A stretch of 46,311 bases of DNA, from the NCBI GenBank assembly GCA_903848955.1, contig CAINHS010000066.1, positions 1-46,311 of the forward strand. Direction: 5' to 3'. The number at the start of each line of letters is the position of its first letter. Within the stretch, counting starts at the first letter, position 1. The DNA is from an uncultured beta proteobacterium. Lineage in GTDB: Bacteria; Pseudomonadota; Gammaproteobacteria; Burkholderiales; Rhodocyclaceae. Under the pieces are notes generated by a model. The model had not been told where the DNA came from, did no database searches, and saw nothing but the letters and a program-made list of their open reading frames with translations. The translations under genes were made by a program, and so were the position numbers. Shown here piece after piece: positions 10,205 to 19,332 of this stretch.

Positions 10205-10232
10205 TTGACCTTCACTGATACTCCGCTACGAT
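10205..10232 (+). promoter_or_regulatory. Predicted sigma70 promoter for rpmE
   Basis: TTGACC (10205-10210), 16-nt spacer and TACGAT (10227-10232), five of six and four of six matches to the consensus hexamers. It lies about 55 bp upstream of the rpmE start and downstream of the rho stop, giving rpmE an independent promoter. Confidence 0.5.
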
Positions 10233-10287
10233 TTTTTGTCGGTTCGCCAAATCCACGAACCGCGCATGCACTTGAAAGGAACATGAA

Positions 10288-10497
10288 ATGAAAGACGGAA
10301 TCCACCCGGCCTACGCCGAAATTGAAGTTACCTGCAGTTGCGGCAACAAGTTCAAGACCTTCTCCACCAGCGGCAAGGCCTTGCATATCGAAGTCTGTTC
10401 CGCCTGCCATCCGTTCTATACCGGCAAGCAGAAGATTGTCGACACCGCCGGACGTGTCGAGCGCTTCCGCCAGAAATACAGCAAGAAGGCGGCCTGA
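10288..10497 (+). CDS. rpmE: 50S ribosomal protein L31 (zinc-binding type)
   Basis: 69 aa. The four zinc-ligand cysteines C16, C18, C37 and C40 are all present (TCSCGN and [12 protein letters not shown]), marking the C+ RpmE type that stores zinc, as opposed to the zinc-free paralogue induced by zinc starvation. AAAGGA lies 8 nt upstream of the ATG at 10288; an ATG five bases earlier meets a stop after one codon. It follows rho and ends at a strong terminator. Confidence 0.98.
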   Translation: MKDGIHPAYAEIEVTCSCGNKFKTFSTSGKALHIEVCSACHPFYTGKQKIVDTAGRVERFRQKYSKKAA

Positions 10498-10527
10498 GCC
10501 TGCGTCAGCCCTGCCGCAGCAAAAACG

Positions 10528-10551
10528 GGCAGCCCTCGGGCTGCCTTTTTA
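10528..10551 (+). terminator. Intrinsic terminator after rpmE
   Basis: GGCAGCC-CTCG-GGCTGCC followed by TTTTTA: a 7-bp GC-rich stem, a tetraloop and a T-run, 31 nt past the rpmE stop codon. A textbook Rho-independent terminator closing the rpmE unit. Confidence 0.9.
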
Positions 10552-10635
10552 GTTGTGGCCGCAGTGTCTGACGCCGACAGGCGCGGCGCCAGCCTTCACC
10601 GGAATGCGTTTTCAGGGTGATTGGAGCTTCGCGAC

Positions 10636-12243
10636 GTGCCCGATCTGACTGACCGCAACCATTCTCCCGCACCACTCCTGGCGCGCTACGGCACATTGTT
10701 TCTGTGTGCCGTCTGGCTGCTGGCAGGAGCCGTGGGACATGACCCCTGGAAGGCCGACGATGTACTGCACCTCGGTGTCGCATTCGGCATGGACGCGGGC
10801 GACTGGCTGGTACCGCGCATAGCCGGCGACCCCTGGCTGGTTTCGCCGCCGCTTTATCACTGGCTGGCCGCCCTGTGCGGCAAACTGCTGGGAGGGCTGT
10901 TGCCCTGGCACGATGCCGCCCGTCTCGCCTCGGTGCTGTTCGGCGCCGCCTTTCTCGCAATTCTTTCGCGCATGGCGCAGCAACTGCTCGGCGCCAGCGC
11001 CGCGCTGGCGGCCCCTTTGCTGGCCATAGGCAGCCTCGGACTACTGGTGCCGATGCACGAGGCACAACCGGCCATCGTCGGGGTGACCGGATTCATAACT
11101 TCGCTCTGGGGCCTTTCGGCCTGGCGGCAGGCACCGCTGCGCGGCGGGCTTATCTTCGGTGCCGGCATCGGCATAGGCTTCCTTGGCGCCGGCATCGACA
11201 GTGTCGCCATTCAACTCGCGACCGGCCTGATGCTGACGCTGCACCCCGCGTGGCGGACCCGGGGCAGTCTTGGCGCGTGGCTGGCTGCGGCCGCCATCGC
11301 CCTGCTGCTGGTCCTGCCCTGGCCTTTGCTGTTGTGGCTGCAGAGCCCGGCCTTGTTCGACATCTGGTGGTCCGCCGAGCGGGAGAGTCTGACACTGCGC
11401 AGCGGCTTCAGCCTGAACCATCTTGAGTTGCTGGCCTGGGCCAGCTGGCCCGTGCTGCCGCTGGCGCTGTGGAGCCTCTGGCTGGAGCGCAGACACCTGC
11501 TCAAGGCACCGACCGTCTTGCTGCTGGCCGCCAGCGCAGCGGCCATTTTCGCGTTTCTTGCCGACGTCCCCCGGCCCACCGCACTGATGCCCGCGCTCGT
11601 CCCCCTCACTCTGCTGGCGGCTGCCGGCGCGGGCCGGCTGCGGCGTGGCGCCGCCAATGCCTTCGACTGGTTCGGCATGATGACCTTCACGCTGATCGCG
11701 GCGCTGATCTGGCTCGGTGGCATCGCCATGCTGAGCGGGGAACCGGCACGGGTAGCCAAGAACTTCAGCAAGCCCGCGCCCGGCTTCATCGCCGAAACCT
11801 CGGCCATGGCCATCGTGCTGGCGATCGCCGTCAGTGTCGCCTGGATCGTCGTGATGCTTCGCACACCGCGTTCGCCCTGGCGCGCGGCGGCACGCTGGAG
11901 CCTCGGGCTGACCACCATCTGGCTGCTGCTGCTGGCGCTCTGGCTGCCGTGGATCGACTACGGAAAAAGCTACCGCAGCGTCAGCGCCGGATTCCGTCAC
12001 GAACTCGGCCCGCATCCCGGCTGCATCGCCCGACGCGGCCTGGGATTGGCGCAACGCGCCTCGCTCGACTACTTCAACGGCATTCGTACCATCGGCGGCA
12101 GCAAGGCCAAGGACTGCCCGTTCCTGATCGTGCAGACCGCGCCCGGTACCGAGCAAGACCTGCCGGGCTGGGCGCTGATGCGCGAAACCTCGCGCCCCGG
12201 CGACAAGAGCGAACGCCTGCGGCTGTATCGGCGCGCCGAATGA
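10636..12243 (+). CDS. GT39/ArnT-like membrane glycosyltransferase
   Basis: 535 aa polytopic membrane protein. The first helix (LFLCAVWLLAGAVGH) is followed by a periplasmic loop DPWKADDVLHLGVAFGMDAG with the acidic residues expected in the PMT/ArnT (GT39) family, and SPPLYHWLAAL matches the usual PPLYYWL-like motif. About 11-12 hydrophobic segments follow, then a short soluble tail with RRGLGLAQRASLDYFNGIRT. These enzymes use polyprenyl-phosphate sugars to modify lipids or proteins on the periplasmic face; donor and acceptor are not predictable here. GTG at 10636 with GGAG 9 nt upstream is preferred; a TTG at 10621 is possible. Confidence 0.8.
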   Translation: MPDLTDRNHSPAPLLARYGTLFLCAVWLLAGAVGHDPWKADDVLHLGVAFGMDAGDWLVPRIAGDPWLVSPPLYHWLAALCGKLLGGLLPWHDAARLASVLFGAAFLAILSRMAQQLLGASAALAAPLLAIGSLGLLVPMHEAQPAIVGVTGFITSLWGLSAWRQAPLRGGLIFGAGIGIGFLGAGIDSVAIQLATGLMLTLHPAWRTRGSLGAWLAAAAIALLLVLPWPLLLWLQSPALFDIWWSAERESLTLRSGFSLNHLELLAWASWPVLPLALWSLWLERRHLLKAPTVLLLAASAAAIFAFLADVPRPTALMPALVPLTLLAAAGAGRLRRGAANAFDWFGMMTFTLIAALIWLGGIAMLSGEPARVAKNFSKPAPGFIAETSAMAIVLAIAVSVAWIVVMLRTPRSPWRAAARWSLGLTTIWLLLLALWLPWIDYGKSYRSVSAGFRHELGPHPGCIARRGLGLAQRASLDYFNGIRTIGGSKAKDCPFLIVQTAPGTEQDLPGWALMRETSRPGDKSERLRLYRRAE

Positions 12244-12252
12244 TCCGGCTGA

Positions 12253-12798
12253 CTACAGCTTGAGAAAATGCTCGCGGTAGTACTTGAGTTCCTCGATCGA
12301 CTCGAGAATGTCGGCCAGCGCCTCGTGCCGGCCATGCTTCTTCAAGCCCTTCGCCACTTCCGGCTTCCAGCGCTTGCAGAGTTCCTTGAGGGTCGACACA
12401 TCAAGATTGCGGTAATGAAACCAGTCCTCGAGCTTGGGCATGTAGCGCGCCATGAAGCGCCGGTCCTGGCAAATCGAATTGCCGCACATCGGCGTCGCCA
12501 GACGCGGTACATGGCGGCGGAGAAATTCCAGCGCCTGCGCTTCCACCGCCGCTTCGTCCAGAATCGAATCACGTACCCGCTGGGTCAGGCCGGAGCGCCC
12601 GTGGGTATTGCGGTTCCACTCGTCCATGGCGTCCAGCACGGCATCGGATTGATGCACCACCCAGGTCGGCGCCTCCGCAACCACGTCCAGATTCGAGTTG
12701 GTAACGACCATCGCCAGTTCTATGATGAGATCATTGTCGGGGCTGAGGCCGGTCATTTCCATGTCGAGCCAGACGAGCGCGTTCTGATCTTGTGCCAT
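12253..12798 (-). CDS. orn: Oligoribonuclease
   Basis: 181 aa, the standard Orn length. DEDDh 3'-5' exonuclease that degrades 2-5 nt RNAs and pGpG, finishing mRNA turnover and c-di-GMP breakdown. Exo motifs are visible: WLDMEMTGL (D, E), the central NTHGRSGLT region, [10 protein letters not shown] and the C-terminal HxALxDI form ([14 protein letters not shown]). The ATG at 12798 gives the family start [18 protein letters not shown]. It is divergent from the M48 protease gene, with only 56 bp between the starts, and its stop is convergent with the GT39 gene. Confidence 0.97.
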   Translation of the reverse strand: MAQDQNALVWLDMEMTGLSPDNDLIIELAMVVTNSNLDVVAEAPTWVVHQSDAVLDAMDEWNRNTHGRSGLTQRVRDSILDEAAVEAQALEFLRRHVPRLATPMCGNSICQDRRFMARYMPKLEDWFHYRNLDVSTLKELCKRWKPEVAKGLKKHGRHEALADILESIEELKYYREHFLKL

Positions 12799-12854
12799 AA
12801 TTTTCGATACCCTGTTGCTGTGTCCGCGCATTTTCGCACAGCGCACCCCTGCCC

Positions 12855-14129
12855 ATGACCTCCTGCCAATTCGCCTTGCTCTTTCTCGCCGCCCTTGCCC
12901 TGTCGACGGCATTGCGCATCTGGCTCGACGTCAGGCATCTGCGCCATGTCGTGGCCCACCGCGAACGGGTGCCGGCGGAGTTTGCCGACCGCATCGACCT
13001 GGCCGACCATCACAAGGCGGCCGACTACACGGTGGTCAAGCTGCGCCTCGGCCTGCTGGAAATCGTCATCGATACGCTCGTGCTGCTTGCCCTCACCTTT
13101 GGCGGCGGACTCGGGCTGGTCGATCAGTCTCTCGGCGCATGGCTTGGCGACGGCTATCCGCACGGTCTGGCACTGTTCGCCTGTGCCGGCCTGATCGGTT
13201 TTGTCGTCGGCCTGCCGGCCAGCCTCTACCGTACCTTCCGCATCGAGGCGCGCTTCGGCTTCAACAAGCTGACCTGGCCGTTGTGGTTTGCCGATCTGGC
13301 CAAGGGCACCGCGCTCGCCGCACTGATCGGCGGTCCGCTGCTGCTCGCCGTACTGTGGCTGATGGACGTCATGGGCCGGCAATGGTGGCTGTATGTGTGG
13401 CTGGTCTGGCTCGGCACCAACCTGCTGGCGCTGTTCCTCTACCCGACCGTGATCGCGCCGCTGTTCAACAAGTTCACGCCGCTGCAAGACGCCCAGCTCA
13501 AGCAACGCATTGAATCCCTGCTCGAGCGCTGCGGCTTTGCCTCCTCGGGTCTTTTCGTCATGGACGGCTCGAAGCGCTCGGCGCATGGCAACGCCTACTT
13601 CACCGGCTTCGGCCGCGCCAAGCGCATCGTATTTTTCGACACCCTGCTGGAGAAACTTGCACCGCAGGAAATCGAAGCCGTGCTGGCGCATGAACTCGGG
13701 CATTTCCGCCACCGCCACGTGATCAAGCGCATCGCCCTGTCTGCGGCGCTGAGCCTGGCCTTTCTCTGGCTGCTCGGGCAGTTGATCGACCAGCCGTGGT
13801 TCTACGCGGGGCTGGGGGTGGGCAGCGGGAATACCGCGATGGGCCTGCTGCTGTTCTCCATGGTACTGCCGGTGTTCCTCTTGCCGCTGGCGCCGCTGAC
13901 CTCGGCACTGTCGCGCAAGCATGAGTACGAAGCCGATGCCTACGCGGCGAAGCAGACCGCCGCCGCCGACCTCGTCGCCGCGCTGGTCAAGCTCTACCGC
14001 GACAACGCCGCGACGCTGACGCCGGACCCGGTGCATTCGCTGTTCCACGATTCCCATCCGCCCGCCAGCCAGCGTATTGCGCGGCTGAACCGGCTGCCGG
14101 CGAAGAACGATGCGCTGCCCAACCTGTAG
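12855..14129 (+). CDS. M48 family (Ste24-like) membrane zinc metallopeptidase
   Basis: 424 aa with multiple transmembrane segments and the zinc motif HELGH at 279-283 ([13 protein letters not shown]), plus the downstream glutamate ligand in YEADAYA (about E359). The N-terminal half ([27 protein letters not shown]) and [15 protein letters not shown] match the CAAX-prenyl-protease-like Ste24 group, inner-membrane quality-control proteases in bacteria. ATG at 12855. The stop lies 6 nt before the rsgA TTG, so M48-rsgA-WYL probably form an operon. Confidence 0.92.
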   Translation: MTSCQFALLFLAALALSTALRIWLDVRHLRHVVAHRERVPAEFADRIDLADHHKAADYTVVKLRLGLLEIVIDTLVLLALTFGGGLGLVDQSLGAWLGDGYPHGLALFACAGLIGFVVGLPASLYRTFRIEARFGFNKLTWPLWFADLAKGTALAALIGGPLLLAVLWLMDVMGRQWWLYVWLVWLGTNLLALFLYPTVIAPLFNKFTPLQDAQLKQRIESLLERCGFASSGLFVMDGSKRSAHGNAYFTGFGRAKRIVFFDTLLEKLAPQEIEAVLAHELGHFRHRHVIKRIALSAALSLAFLWLLGQLIDQPWFYAGLGVGSGNTAMGLLLFSMVLPVFLLPLAPLTSALSRKHEYEADAYAAKQTAAADLVAALVKLYRDNAATLTPDPVHSLFHDSHPPASQRIARLNRLPAKNDALPNL

Positions 14130-14135
14130 CCTTTC

Positions 14136-15014
14136 TTGAGCACGCCAGCCACGCGCCAGGGAACCATAGTCGCCGCCTTCGGCCGGCACTACGAGATCGA
14201 ACTGGCCGGCGGCGCCCTGGCCACCGGCTATCCGCGCGGCAAGAAAAGCCCCTTCGCCGTCGGCGACGAAGTCGAGCTCACGCCCGATGGACAGATCACC
14301 GGCCACGCCGTGCGCCGCAGCCTGCTCTACCGCAGCGACGCCTACCGGCAGAAACTCATCGCGGCCAATGCCACCCAACTGCTGCTGGTGGTCGCCACCG
14401 ATCCCTCGTTTTCCGACATGCTCTTGAGTCGGGCGCTGGTCGCCGCCGAGCATCAGGGTCTCACCACCACCATCGTCCTCAACAAGTCCGACCTCAGCGC
14501 CGCCCTGCCCGCCGCGCGCAAACTGCTGGCGCCTTTCATCGCGCTCGGTTGCCGCGTCGTCGAACTCTCGGCCAAGTTCGATCCCTCGCCCCTGCTGCCG
14601 CTGCTGGCCGGCGAAAGCTCGGTGCTGGTCGGTCAATCCGGCATGGGCAAATCGACCCTGACCAACGCTCTGGTACCGGGTGCCGCAGCGCCCACGCGCG
14701 AACTCTCCACCGCGCTCGACAGCGGCAAGCACACCACCACCTACGCCCGCCTCTACCATCTGCCCCACGGTGGCACGCTGATCGACAGCCCCGGCCTGCA
14801 GGAATTCGGCTTGAAGCACCTGACGCCGCAGGAAATCGAGTACGGCTTCGCCGAGTTCCGCCCCTTCCTCGGCCGCTGCCGCTTCCGCGATTGCCAGCAC
14901 CAGGCCGAGCCCGGCTGCGCCATCAAGGAAGCCGTGGCCGCCGGTACCCTCCATCCACGCCGCCTCGAACACTTCCGCCAATTCATCTCGGAGAACCGCC
15001 ATGGACCGTACTGA
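14136..15014 (+). CDS. rsgA: Ribosome small-subunit-dependent GTPase A
   Basis: 292 aa. Assembly GTPase that checks 30S maturation. An OB-fold N-terminus is followed by the circularly permuted GTPase order: NKSD (G4), then GQSGMGKSTLTNAL (G1/P-loop), then DSPGLQEFG (G3). The C-terminal zinc region is CRFRDCQHQAEPGC. The start is a TTG at 14136, six bases after the upstream stop; no ATG fits without losing the OB fold. It overlaps the WYL gene by 14 bp. Confidence 0.95.
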   Translation: MSTPATRQGTIVAAFGRHYEIELAGGALATGYPRGKKSPFAVGDEVELTPDGQITGHAVRRSLLYRSDAYRQKLIAANATQLLLVVATDPSFSDMLLSRALVAAEHQGLTTTIVLNKSDLSAALPAARKLLAPFIALGCRVVELSAKFDPSPLLPLLAGESSVLVGQSGMGKSTLTNALVPGAAAPTRELSTALDSGKHTTTYARLYHLPHGGTLIDSPGLQEFGLKHLTPQEIEYGFAEFRPFLGRCRFRDCQHQAEPGCAIKEAVAAGTLHPRRLEHFRQFISENRHGPY

Positions 15015-16011
15015 GCGCTTCTACAAGATAGACCAGATGATCCACGAACGCCGCCTGGTGTCCTTCGCCGACATGCTGACGGCATTGGAGGTGTCGCGCG
15101 CCACCCTCAAGCGCGACCTCGAATACATGCGCAACCGCCTCAACGCACCCATTGTCTGGGACCGCGATGCCGGTGGCTACCGCTTCGACACGCCGCACCC
15201 CGACGGCGGCGCCCAGTACGAACTGCCCGGCCTCTGGTTCAACTCCGGCGAAGTGCATGCACTGCTGACCATGCAGCACCTGCTGACCGACCTCGACCCC
15301 GGCGGCATCCTGACACCTCACATCCAGCCGCTGATCGCCCGGCTCAACGGCCTGCTCGGCAGCGCCGAAAACACCGCCGACGAAATCCGCCGCCGCGTGC
15401 TGATCGTCGGCCTCGGCCGCCGCGACCTCAAGCTCGCGCACTTCGAAAAGGTCGGCGCCGCGCTGCTACGCAGGAAGCGTCTGGCCATCACCTACTTCGC
15501 CCGCGGCAGCGGCCAGACCACCGAGCGCGAAGTCTCGCCGCAGCGCCTGGTGTATTACCGCGAGAACTGGTACCTCGACGCCTGGTGCCACCTGCGCAAC
15601 GACATCCGCAACTTCGCTCTGGACTCGATCAAGCAGGCCAATGTCATCGAGCGCAAAGCGCGCGAAGTCTCGCGCCGCAGCATGGACGAAGTACTCGGCC
15701 CCGGCTATGGAATTTTCTCCGGGCGTTCCCTGCAACACGCCAGACTGCGTTTCACGGCCCAACGCGCGCGCTGGGTGGCGCAGGAAACCTGGCATCCGAA
15801 ACAAAAGGGGCGGCACGAAGCAGACGGCTCCTGGCTGCTCGAATTTCCTTACGCCGACCACCGCGAACTGATCATGGACATCCTCAAGTTCGGCGCCGAC
15901 GTCGAAGTGCTGGCACCGCCCGACCTCAGGCAACGCGTCGCTGACGAAGCCGCGCGCATGACGCTGCTGTATTCCGCTGTGCCGCAAACGGGGAAGAAAG
16001 CCAAGCCCTGA
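15001..16011 (+). CDS. YafY-type HTH/WYL-domain transcriptional regulator
   Basis: 336 aa. N-terminal winged helix-turn-helix (about 5-60: FYKIDQMIHERRLVSFADML, then VSRATLKRDLEYMRN), followed by a WYL domain with the LVYYRENWYLDAWCH core (about 180-200) and a C-terminal WCX-like extension. WYL proteins sense nucleic-acid or nucleotide ligands and often regulate stress or defence genes; no target is obvious here. The ATG at 15001 overlaps the rsgA 3' end by 14 bp, so coexpression with the M48-rsgA pair is likely. Confidence 0.9.
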   Translation: MDRTERFYKIDQMIHERRLVSFADMLTALEVSRATLKRDLEYMRNRLNAPIVWDRDAGGYRFDTPHPDGGAQYELPGLWFNSGEVHALLTMQHLLTDLDPGGILTPHIQPLIARLNGLLGSAENTADEIRRRVLIVGLGRRDLKLAHFEKVGAALLRRKRLAITYFARGSGQTTEREVSPQRLVYYRENWYLDAWCHLRNDIRNFALDSIKQANVIERKAREVSRRSMDEVLGPGYGIFSGRSLQHARLRFTAQRARWVAQETWHPKQKGRHEADGSWLLEFPYADHRELIMDILKFGADVEVLAPPDLRQRVADEAARMTLLYSAVPQTGKKAKP

Positions 16012-16133
16012 TGCCCGCCAGCCTCGAAGGCCAGCTGCGCACGAAGGCGTAGCAGCGGCATTTCGGGCAGAGGTCCGCTTCACACCGTGATCCACCGGCA
16101 GGCGTGCGGCCGACACGGAAATAGCCTCTGCGA

Positions 16134-16574
16134 TCAATACGGCCGGCTGCCCTTGGAGCGCTCGACATCCTCACTTTGCCCGCGGTGCCGGTCAGCCAGT
16201 TCCTCTGCAAACCGGCGGGTTTGCGCATCCTCGGCCGCAGCCGCCATGTCTTGAAAGAATGCCATGTCCCGCAACTCGGTAGATAGCGCTATATCCATGG
16301 CGTCGATCAAACCAACATCAGGCGCATCTTCCTTCAAGGTCCTATCAAACGCTTCGCTGACAACCTGGGACAATTCGGGCTGCGAAACTGCTCTTGCCCC
16401 TGCCCATTTTGCGATTGCCTCTACCTGCAGCCGGCGGAAATCGGCCATCCTGTAAAAGAAATCAGAGGCGCCGAGGTCGCGTTGAGCCAGCGCGATGCCA
16501 ATGTATTTCCAGTAAAAGACTTCTGCATCCGATTCCCGCTTGGCGGCTTCGGCCAACAGTGCTGAAGTAATCAT
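16134..16574 (-). CDS. Possible ferritin-like four-helix protein, degenerate metal sites
   Basis: 146 aa, acidic and all-helical. Two similar halves are visible: E18 in DAEVFYWKYI and E100 in STELRDMAFFQ sit where the first Glu of each ferritin-like half would be, but neither half has an intact ExxH (FRRLQVEA in the first; ADRHRGQ with H130 but no paired Glu in the second). A rubrerythrin-like fold with reduced or lost iron binding is an inference. No clear Shine-Dalgarno precedes the ATG at 16574. It faces the WYL gene convergently across 122 bp. It could instead be an unrelated helical protein. Confidence 0.5.
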   Translation of the reverse strand: MITSALLAEAAKRESDAEVFYWKYIGIALAQRDLGASDFFYRMADFRRLQVEAIAKWAGARAVSQPELSQVVSEAFDRTLKEDAPDVGLIDAMDIALSTELRDMAFFQDMAAAAEDAQTRRFAEELADRHRGQSEDVERSKGSRPY

Positions 16575-16861
16575 GATTAAGTCACTTATGAGTTGCTACC
16601 GGCCATCGGGATCCCGGTCAAGCGAACGCCGTATCCCATCTATCCATCAGCGGCCGATACTGGTAGCAAGTTAAAACCGAAATCGGGAAAAGGTCAATAC
16701 AGCGCAGGTCATGACGATGCTTTGCGCAGCCTGCGGAACGCCGGACGTCGCTGCCATGCAGGGGGGGTCGCAGGCTCAGGTAAGATTCTTGCCCTGCGCA
16801 TGCCCGTCGAACGACGCACGGCGACCTTGCCCGCAACATCCGGACTTTGAGGAAAATGACC
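16575..16861. other. Intergenic region with a separated inverted repeat
   Basis: 287 bp between divergent genes without a convincing ORF. It holds the imperfect inverted repeat AGTTGCTACC (16591-16600) and GGTAGCAAGT (16662-16671), nine of ten bases matching, about 60 bp apart. This could be an operator pair or chance. No promoter stands out. Confidence 0.35.
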
Positions 16862-17713
16862 ATGGCGAATATTGCATTTCTCGGCACCGGCCTGCTCGGC
16901 GCCGCCTTCGCGGAAGCGGCGGCAAAACGCGGCGACAGCGTCACGGTGTGGAACCGCACGGCGGGCAAGGCCCAGGCCCTGGCCGCGTCCGGCATCGCGG
17001 TCGCAGCGACGCCGGCCGGGGCGGTGCGCGGCGCGTCCCGCGTGCATCTGACGCTCAAGGACGACGCCGTGGTTGACGCGATCATCGCGGCCTTGCGTCC
17101 GGGGCTTGCCGCCGGCGCCATCCTGATCGACCACAGCACCACCCTGCCTGCGCTTACCGCGCAGCGGTCGGCAGCGCTGGCGGCAGCGGGGTTGCAGTAC
17201 CTGCACTGCCCCGTGTTCATGACACCGCTGATGGCGCGCAACGCCAAGGGCTCGATGCTGGCCGCCGGGCCGGCGAGGGTGTTCGAGGCGGTCAGGGCGG
17301 ATCTCGCCGCGATGACGGGGCGCCTCGAATACCAGGGCGAGCGCGGCGACCTCGCGGCGGCGAAAAAATTGTTCGGCAACGCGCTGATCCTGAGCCTGTC
17401 GGCGGCGATGGCCGACGTCCTGACCCTGGCCCGGGCCGGCGATGTGGCGGGGCAGGAGGCGATCAAGCTGATGGAATTGCTCGATCTCAACGGGATGGTG
17501 GCGACGCGCGGTGCCAACATGGCGCGCGGCGACTTCACGCCGAGCTTCGAACTGGCCATGGCGCGCAAGGACGTCCAGTTGATGCTGGAGATGGCCGGCG
17601 GGCGGCCTCTCGCCCTGCTGCCGGGCATTGCAGCGCGCATGGACCAGCTGCTGGCCGCCGGCCATGGCGCCGATGACGTCAGCGTCATCGGCATCGATGC
17701 ACTGACACGTTGA
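16862..17713 (+). CDS. NAD(P)-dependent beta-hydroxyacid dehydrogenase family oxidoreductase
   Basis: 283 aa. Rossmann start MANIAFLGTGLLGAAFAEAA (GxGxxG), the substrate-binding LIDHSTTLPALT segment (DxST form of the 3-hydroxyisobutyrate dehydrogenase family), and the catalytic lysine motif AAAKKLFGNALILS (usual GxxGxGxxxKxxxN, here degenerate). Reduces or oxidises a small beta-hydroxyacid or succinate-semialdehyde-like substrate; which one is not predictable. ATG at 16862 has AGGA 8 nt upstream; ATG at 16856 is too close to the Shine-Dalgarno. Followed after 16 bp by a thiamine-binding-family gene. Confidence 0.85.
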   Translation: MANIAFLGTGLLGAAFAEAAAKRGDSVTVWNRTAGKAQALAASGIAVAATPAGAVRGASRVHLTLKDDAVVDAIIAALRPGLAAGAILIDHSTTLPALTAQRSAALAAAGLQYLHCPVFMTPLMARNAKGSMLAAGPARVFEAVRADLAAMTGRLEYQGERGDLAAAKKLFGNALILSLSAAMADVLTLARAGDVAGQEAIKLMELLDLNGMVATRGANMARGDFTPSFELAMARKDVQLMLEMAGGRPLALLPGIAARMDQLLAAGHGADDVSVIGIDALTR

Positions 17714-17729
17714 AGGCAAGGAAAAACCC

Positions 17730-18038
17730 ATGGTGCTGCTCGAATTTTCCATGTCGCCCTTCGCCAGGGGCGCGAGCCTCAGTGCCTATGTCGCACGCTC
17801 GCTGGACATCATCGACAAGAGCGGCCTGCCCTATCAGCTGACGCCGATGGGCACCATCATCGAAGGCGAATGGGCCGAGGTGATGGCGGTGGTCAGTGCC
17901 TGCTTCGAGGCGATGCAGTCCGATTGCGAACGCATCAGCACGCAAATCAAGATCGACTACCGCGCCGGCCCCGGCGGGCGGATCAAGTCGAAGATCGATG
18001 CCGTCGAGCAACGCCTGGGACGCAAGCTGTCCACCTGA
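17730..18038 (+). CDS. MTH1187/YqgV (UPF0045) thiamine-binding-family protein
   Basis: 102 aa. The order MVLLEFSMSPFARGASLSAY, IIDKSGLPYQLTPMGTIIEG, EWAEVMAVVSACFEAM and RISTQIKIDYR is characteristic of the MTH1187/UPF0045 family, small cytosolic homotetramers whose members bind thiamine-like ligands. AAGGA precedes the ATG. Its role beside the dehydrogenase is unknown. Confidence 0.9.
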   Translation: MVLLEFSMSPFARGASLSAYVARSLDIIDKSGLPYQLTPMGTIIEGEWAEVMAVVSACFEAMQSDCERISTQIKIDYRAGPGGRIKSKIDAVEQRLGRKLST

Positions 18039-18084
18039 GTGCCGCCGCGGCGCAGGACAGCGTCGCCAACGCTCCGGCGCTCAA

Positions 18085-19047
18085 CTACCGCTGCGGCCGC
18101 CCGCCCGCCGTGGCCCTGTTCAGCAGTTGAATGCCTGCGGCGAGAAGCCCCGGCGCACAGACACTGTGGCCTATCGCCAGCCAGAGATTGAAGCCGCTGA
18201 CCACGGTCAGGCTGCCCAGTGCAAACTCGGCAAGCAACAGGACGATCAGCCACCTGCCTGCCACGCGAGTGGCACCGGCGTTTTGCGCTTGAACCCCGGC
18301 GATCCCCAGCAACAGCAGCGCAGCCGCCGCGCAGTAGCGGTGCAGCAGATGCAGCGTCACCCCGCCGGCGTCGCCCGGCAATGATGCCGCCGCGACAACG
18401 GCGAATGGATTGAGGGCGGTCCAGCCCTCCGCTGCCGGCCACCAGACACCGGCACAAGCCGGCGTCGAGGTGCATGAGACCGCGGCATAGCGGGCGCCGA
18501 TCAAGGCCCCCAAAGCAATCGCCGCAGCCAGCGCGACAAGCCCTCCCCGCAGCGGCAAACCCGGGCGCGACAGATCCGGCCGGGGAGCGCCCGGCTCCGC
18601 CGCCAGCACCATCCGCCAGGACAGGGCAACCAGACCGAGACCGCCAAGCATGTTGACGAAACCGGCCCATACCCGGTGGGCATCGGAACTGAAGATCCCG
18701 ACCAGGGTCAGCAGGATCATCAATGCCAGCAGCATTGCGGCGTAGCGCCCCAGCGGCTGAACCGGCGCGGGCCGCGCGCAATGCCAGGCGGCGAAGAACC
18801 CCAGCAGGAGCGCAAGCGATGCCGCAACGCGGTGCATGATGCGGACAGCGCCCGTGTGCGGATGCGGTCCGCCGGCCAGCAACTGGCCGTAGCAGTCGGG
18901 CCATCCGGCGCAGCCCAGGCCGGCTCCGGTCATGCGTATGTAGGCACTGATGACGACTATCAGGAATGACAAGACGGTAAGCAGCAGCGCCAGGTTTCTG
19001 ATTCTCTTGAGACGGTCGCCCCGACTCGCCATGGCCGCGTCAATCAT
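18085..19047 (-). CDS. ctaA: Heme A synthase (CtaA/COX15 type)
   Basis: 320 aa, eight membrane helices. Converts heme O to heme A for aa3-type oxidases. The conserved histidines are visible in [24 protein letters not shown] and IGHSVCAP, the N-terminal loop RMTGAGLGCAGWPDCYGQL is diagnostic, and a loop cysteine pair occurs in SCTSTPACAG. No cytochrome oxidase, ctaB or sco gene is nearby, although these usually accompany ctaA in betaproteobacteria. Its ATG overlaps the stop of a tiny upstream ORF (ATGA), suggesting coupling. Confidence 0.93.
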   Translation of the reverse strand: MIDAAMASRGDRLKRIRNLALLLTVLSFLIVVISAYIRMTGAGLGCAGWPDCYGQLLAGGPHPHTGAVRIMHRVAASLALLLGFFAAWHCARPAPVQPLGRYAAMLLALMILLTLVGIFSSDAHRVWAGFVNMLGGLGLVALSWRMVLAAEPGAPRPDLSRPGLPLRGGLVALAAAIALGALIGARYAAVSCTSTPACAGVWWPAAEGWTALNPFAVVAAASLPGDAGGVTLHLLHRYCAAAALLLLGIAGVQAQNAGATRVAGRWLIVLLLAEFALGSLTVVSGFNLWLAIGHSVCAPGLLAAGIQLLNRATAGGRPQR

Positions 19048-19154
19048 GCGCCTGCCGTGGCATCGGCCGGCACAGGTTGAGGGTCATCCGCAGGTCCGCC
19101 GGAAAGCGCGAGGAGTCCGGCAAGGTCCAGCGGCAAACGGGCGAAATCCATCAT
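19044..19154 (-). CDS. Tiny ORF (36 aa) coupled to ctaA
   Basis: An ATG pair at 19154 with GGAG five bases upstream opens a 36-codon frame (starts MMDFARLPLDLAGLLALSGG, ends in an Ala/Pro/Asp-rich tail) whose TGA overlaps the ctaA ATG. The start region has a far better ribosome-binding site than ctaA itself. It may be a leader that couples ctaA translation or a real small protein; no family is recognised. Confidence 0.4.
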   Translation of the reverse strand: MMDFARLPLDLAGLLALSGGPADDPQPVPADATAGA

Positions 19155-19332
19155 CGGCGCTCCATGTTGAATGAGTCCCTCACACGGCTCTACTATATCC
19201 CTTGGCCGGAATATTTATAGCTCATGTCATCGGCGCACCGCGCAGACCGGATATCTTTCAGGAAATCCGGCGCACACTGCAAGCAATTGGCGGCCCGCCC
19301 GGCCAAGATGGCAAACCCTGCGGAGAAAACCG

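Noticed and set aside
12753-15002. 749-codon minus-strand frame across the M48 and rsgA genes
   Set aside because: Low-complexity Gln/Gly/Arg protein without homology features; M48 and rsgA motifs on the plus strand explain the region.
16012-16133. Cys-containing reading frame on the minus strand between the WYL and ferritin-like genes
   Set aside because: Short, no start with a ribosome-binding site, and no family pattern despite a CPKC-like stretch.
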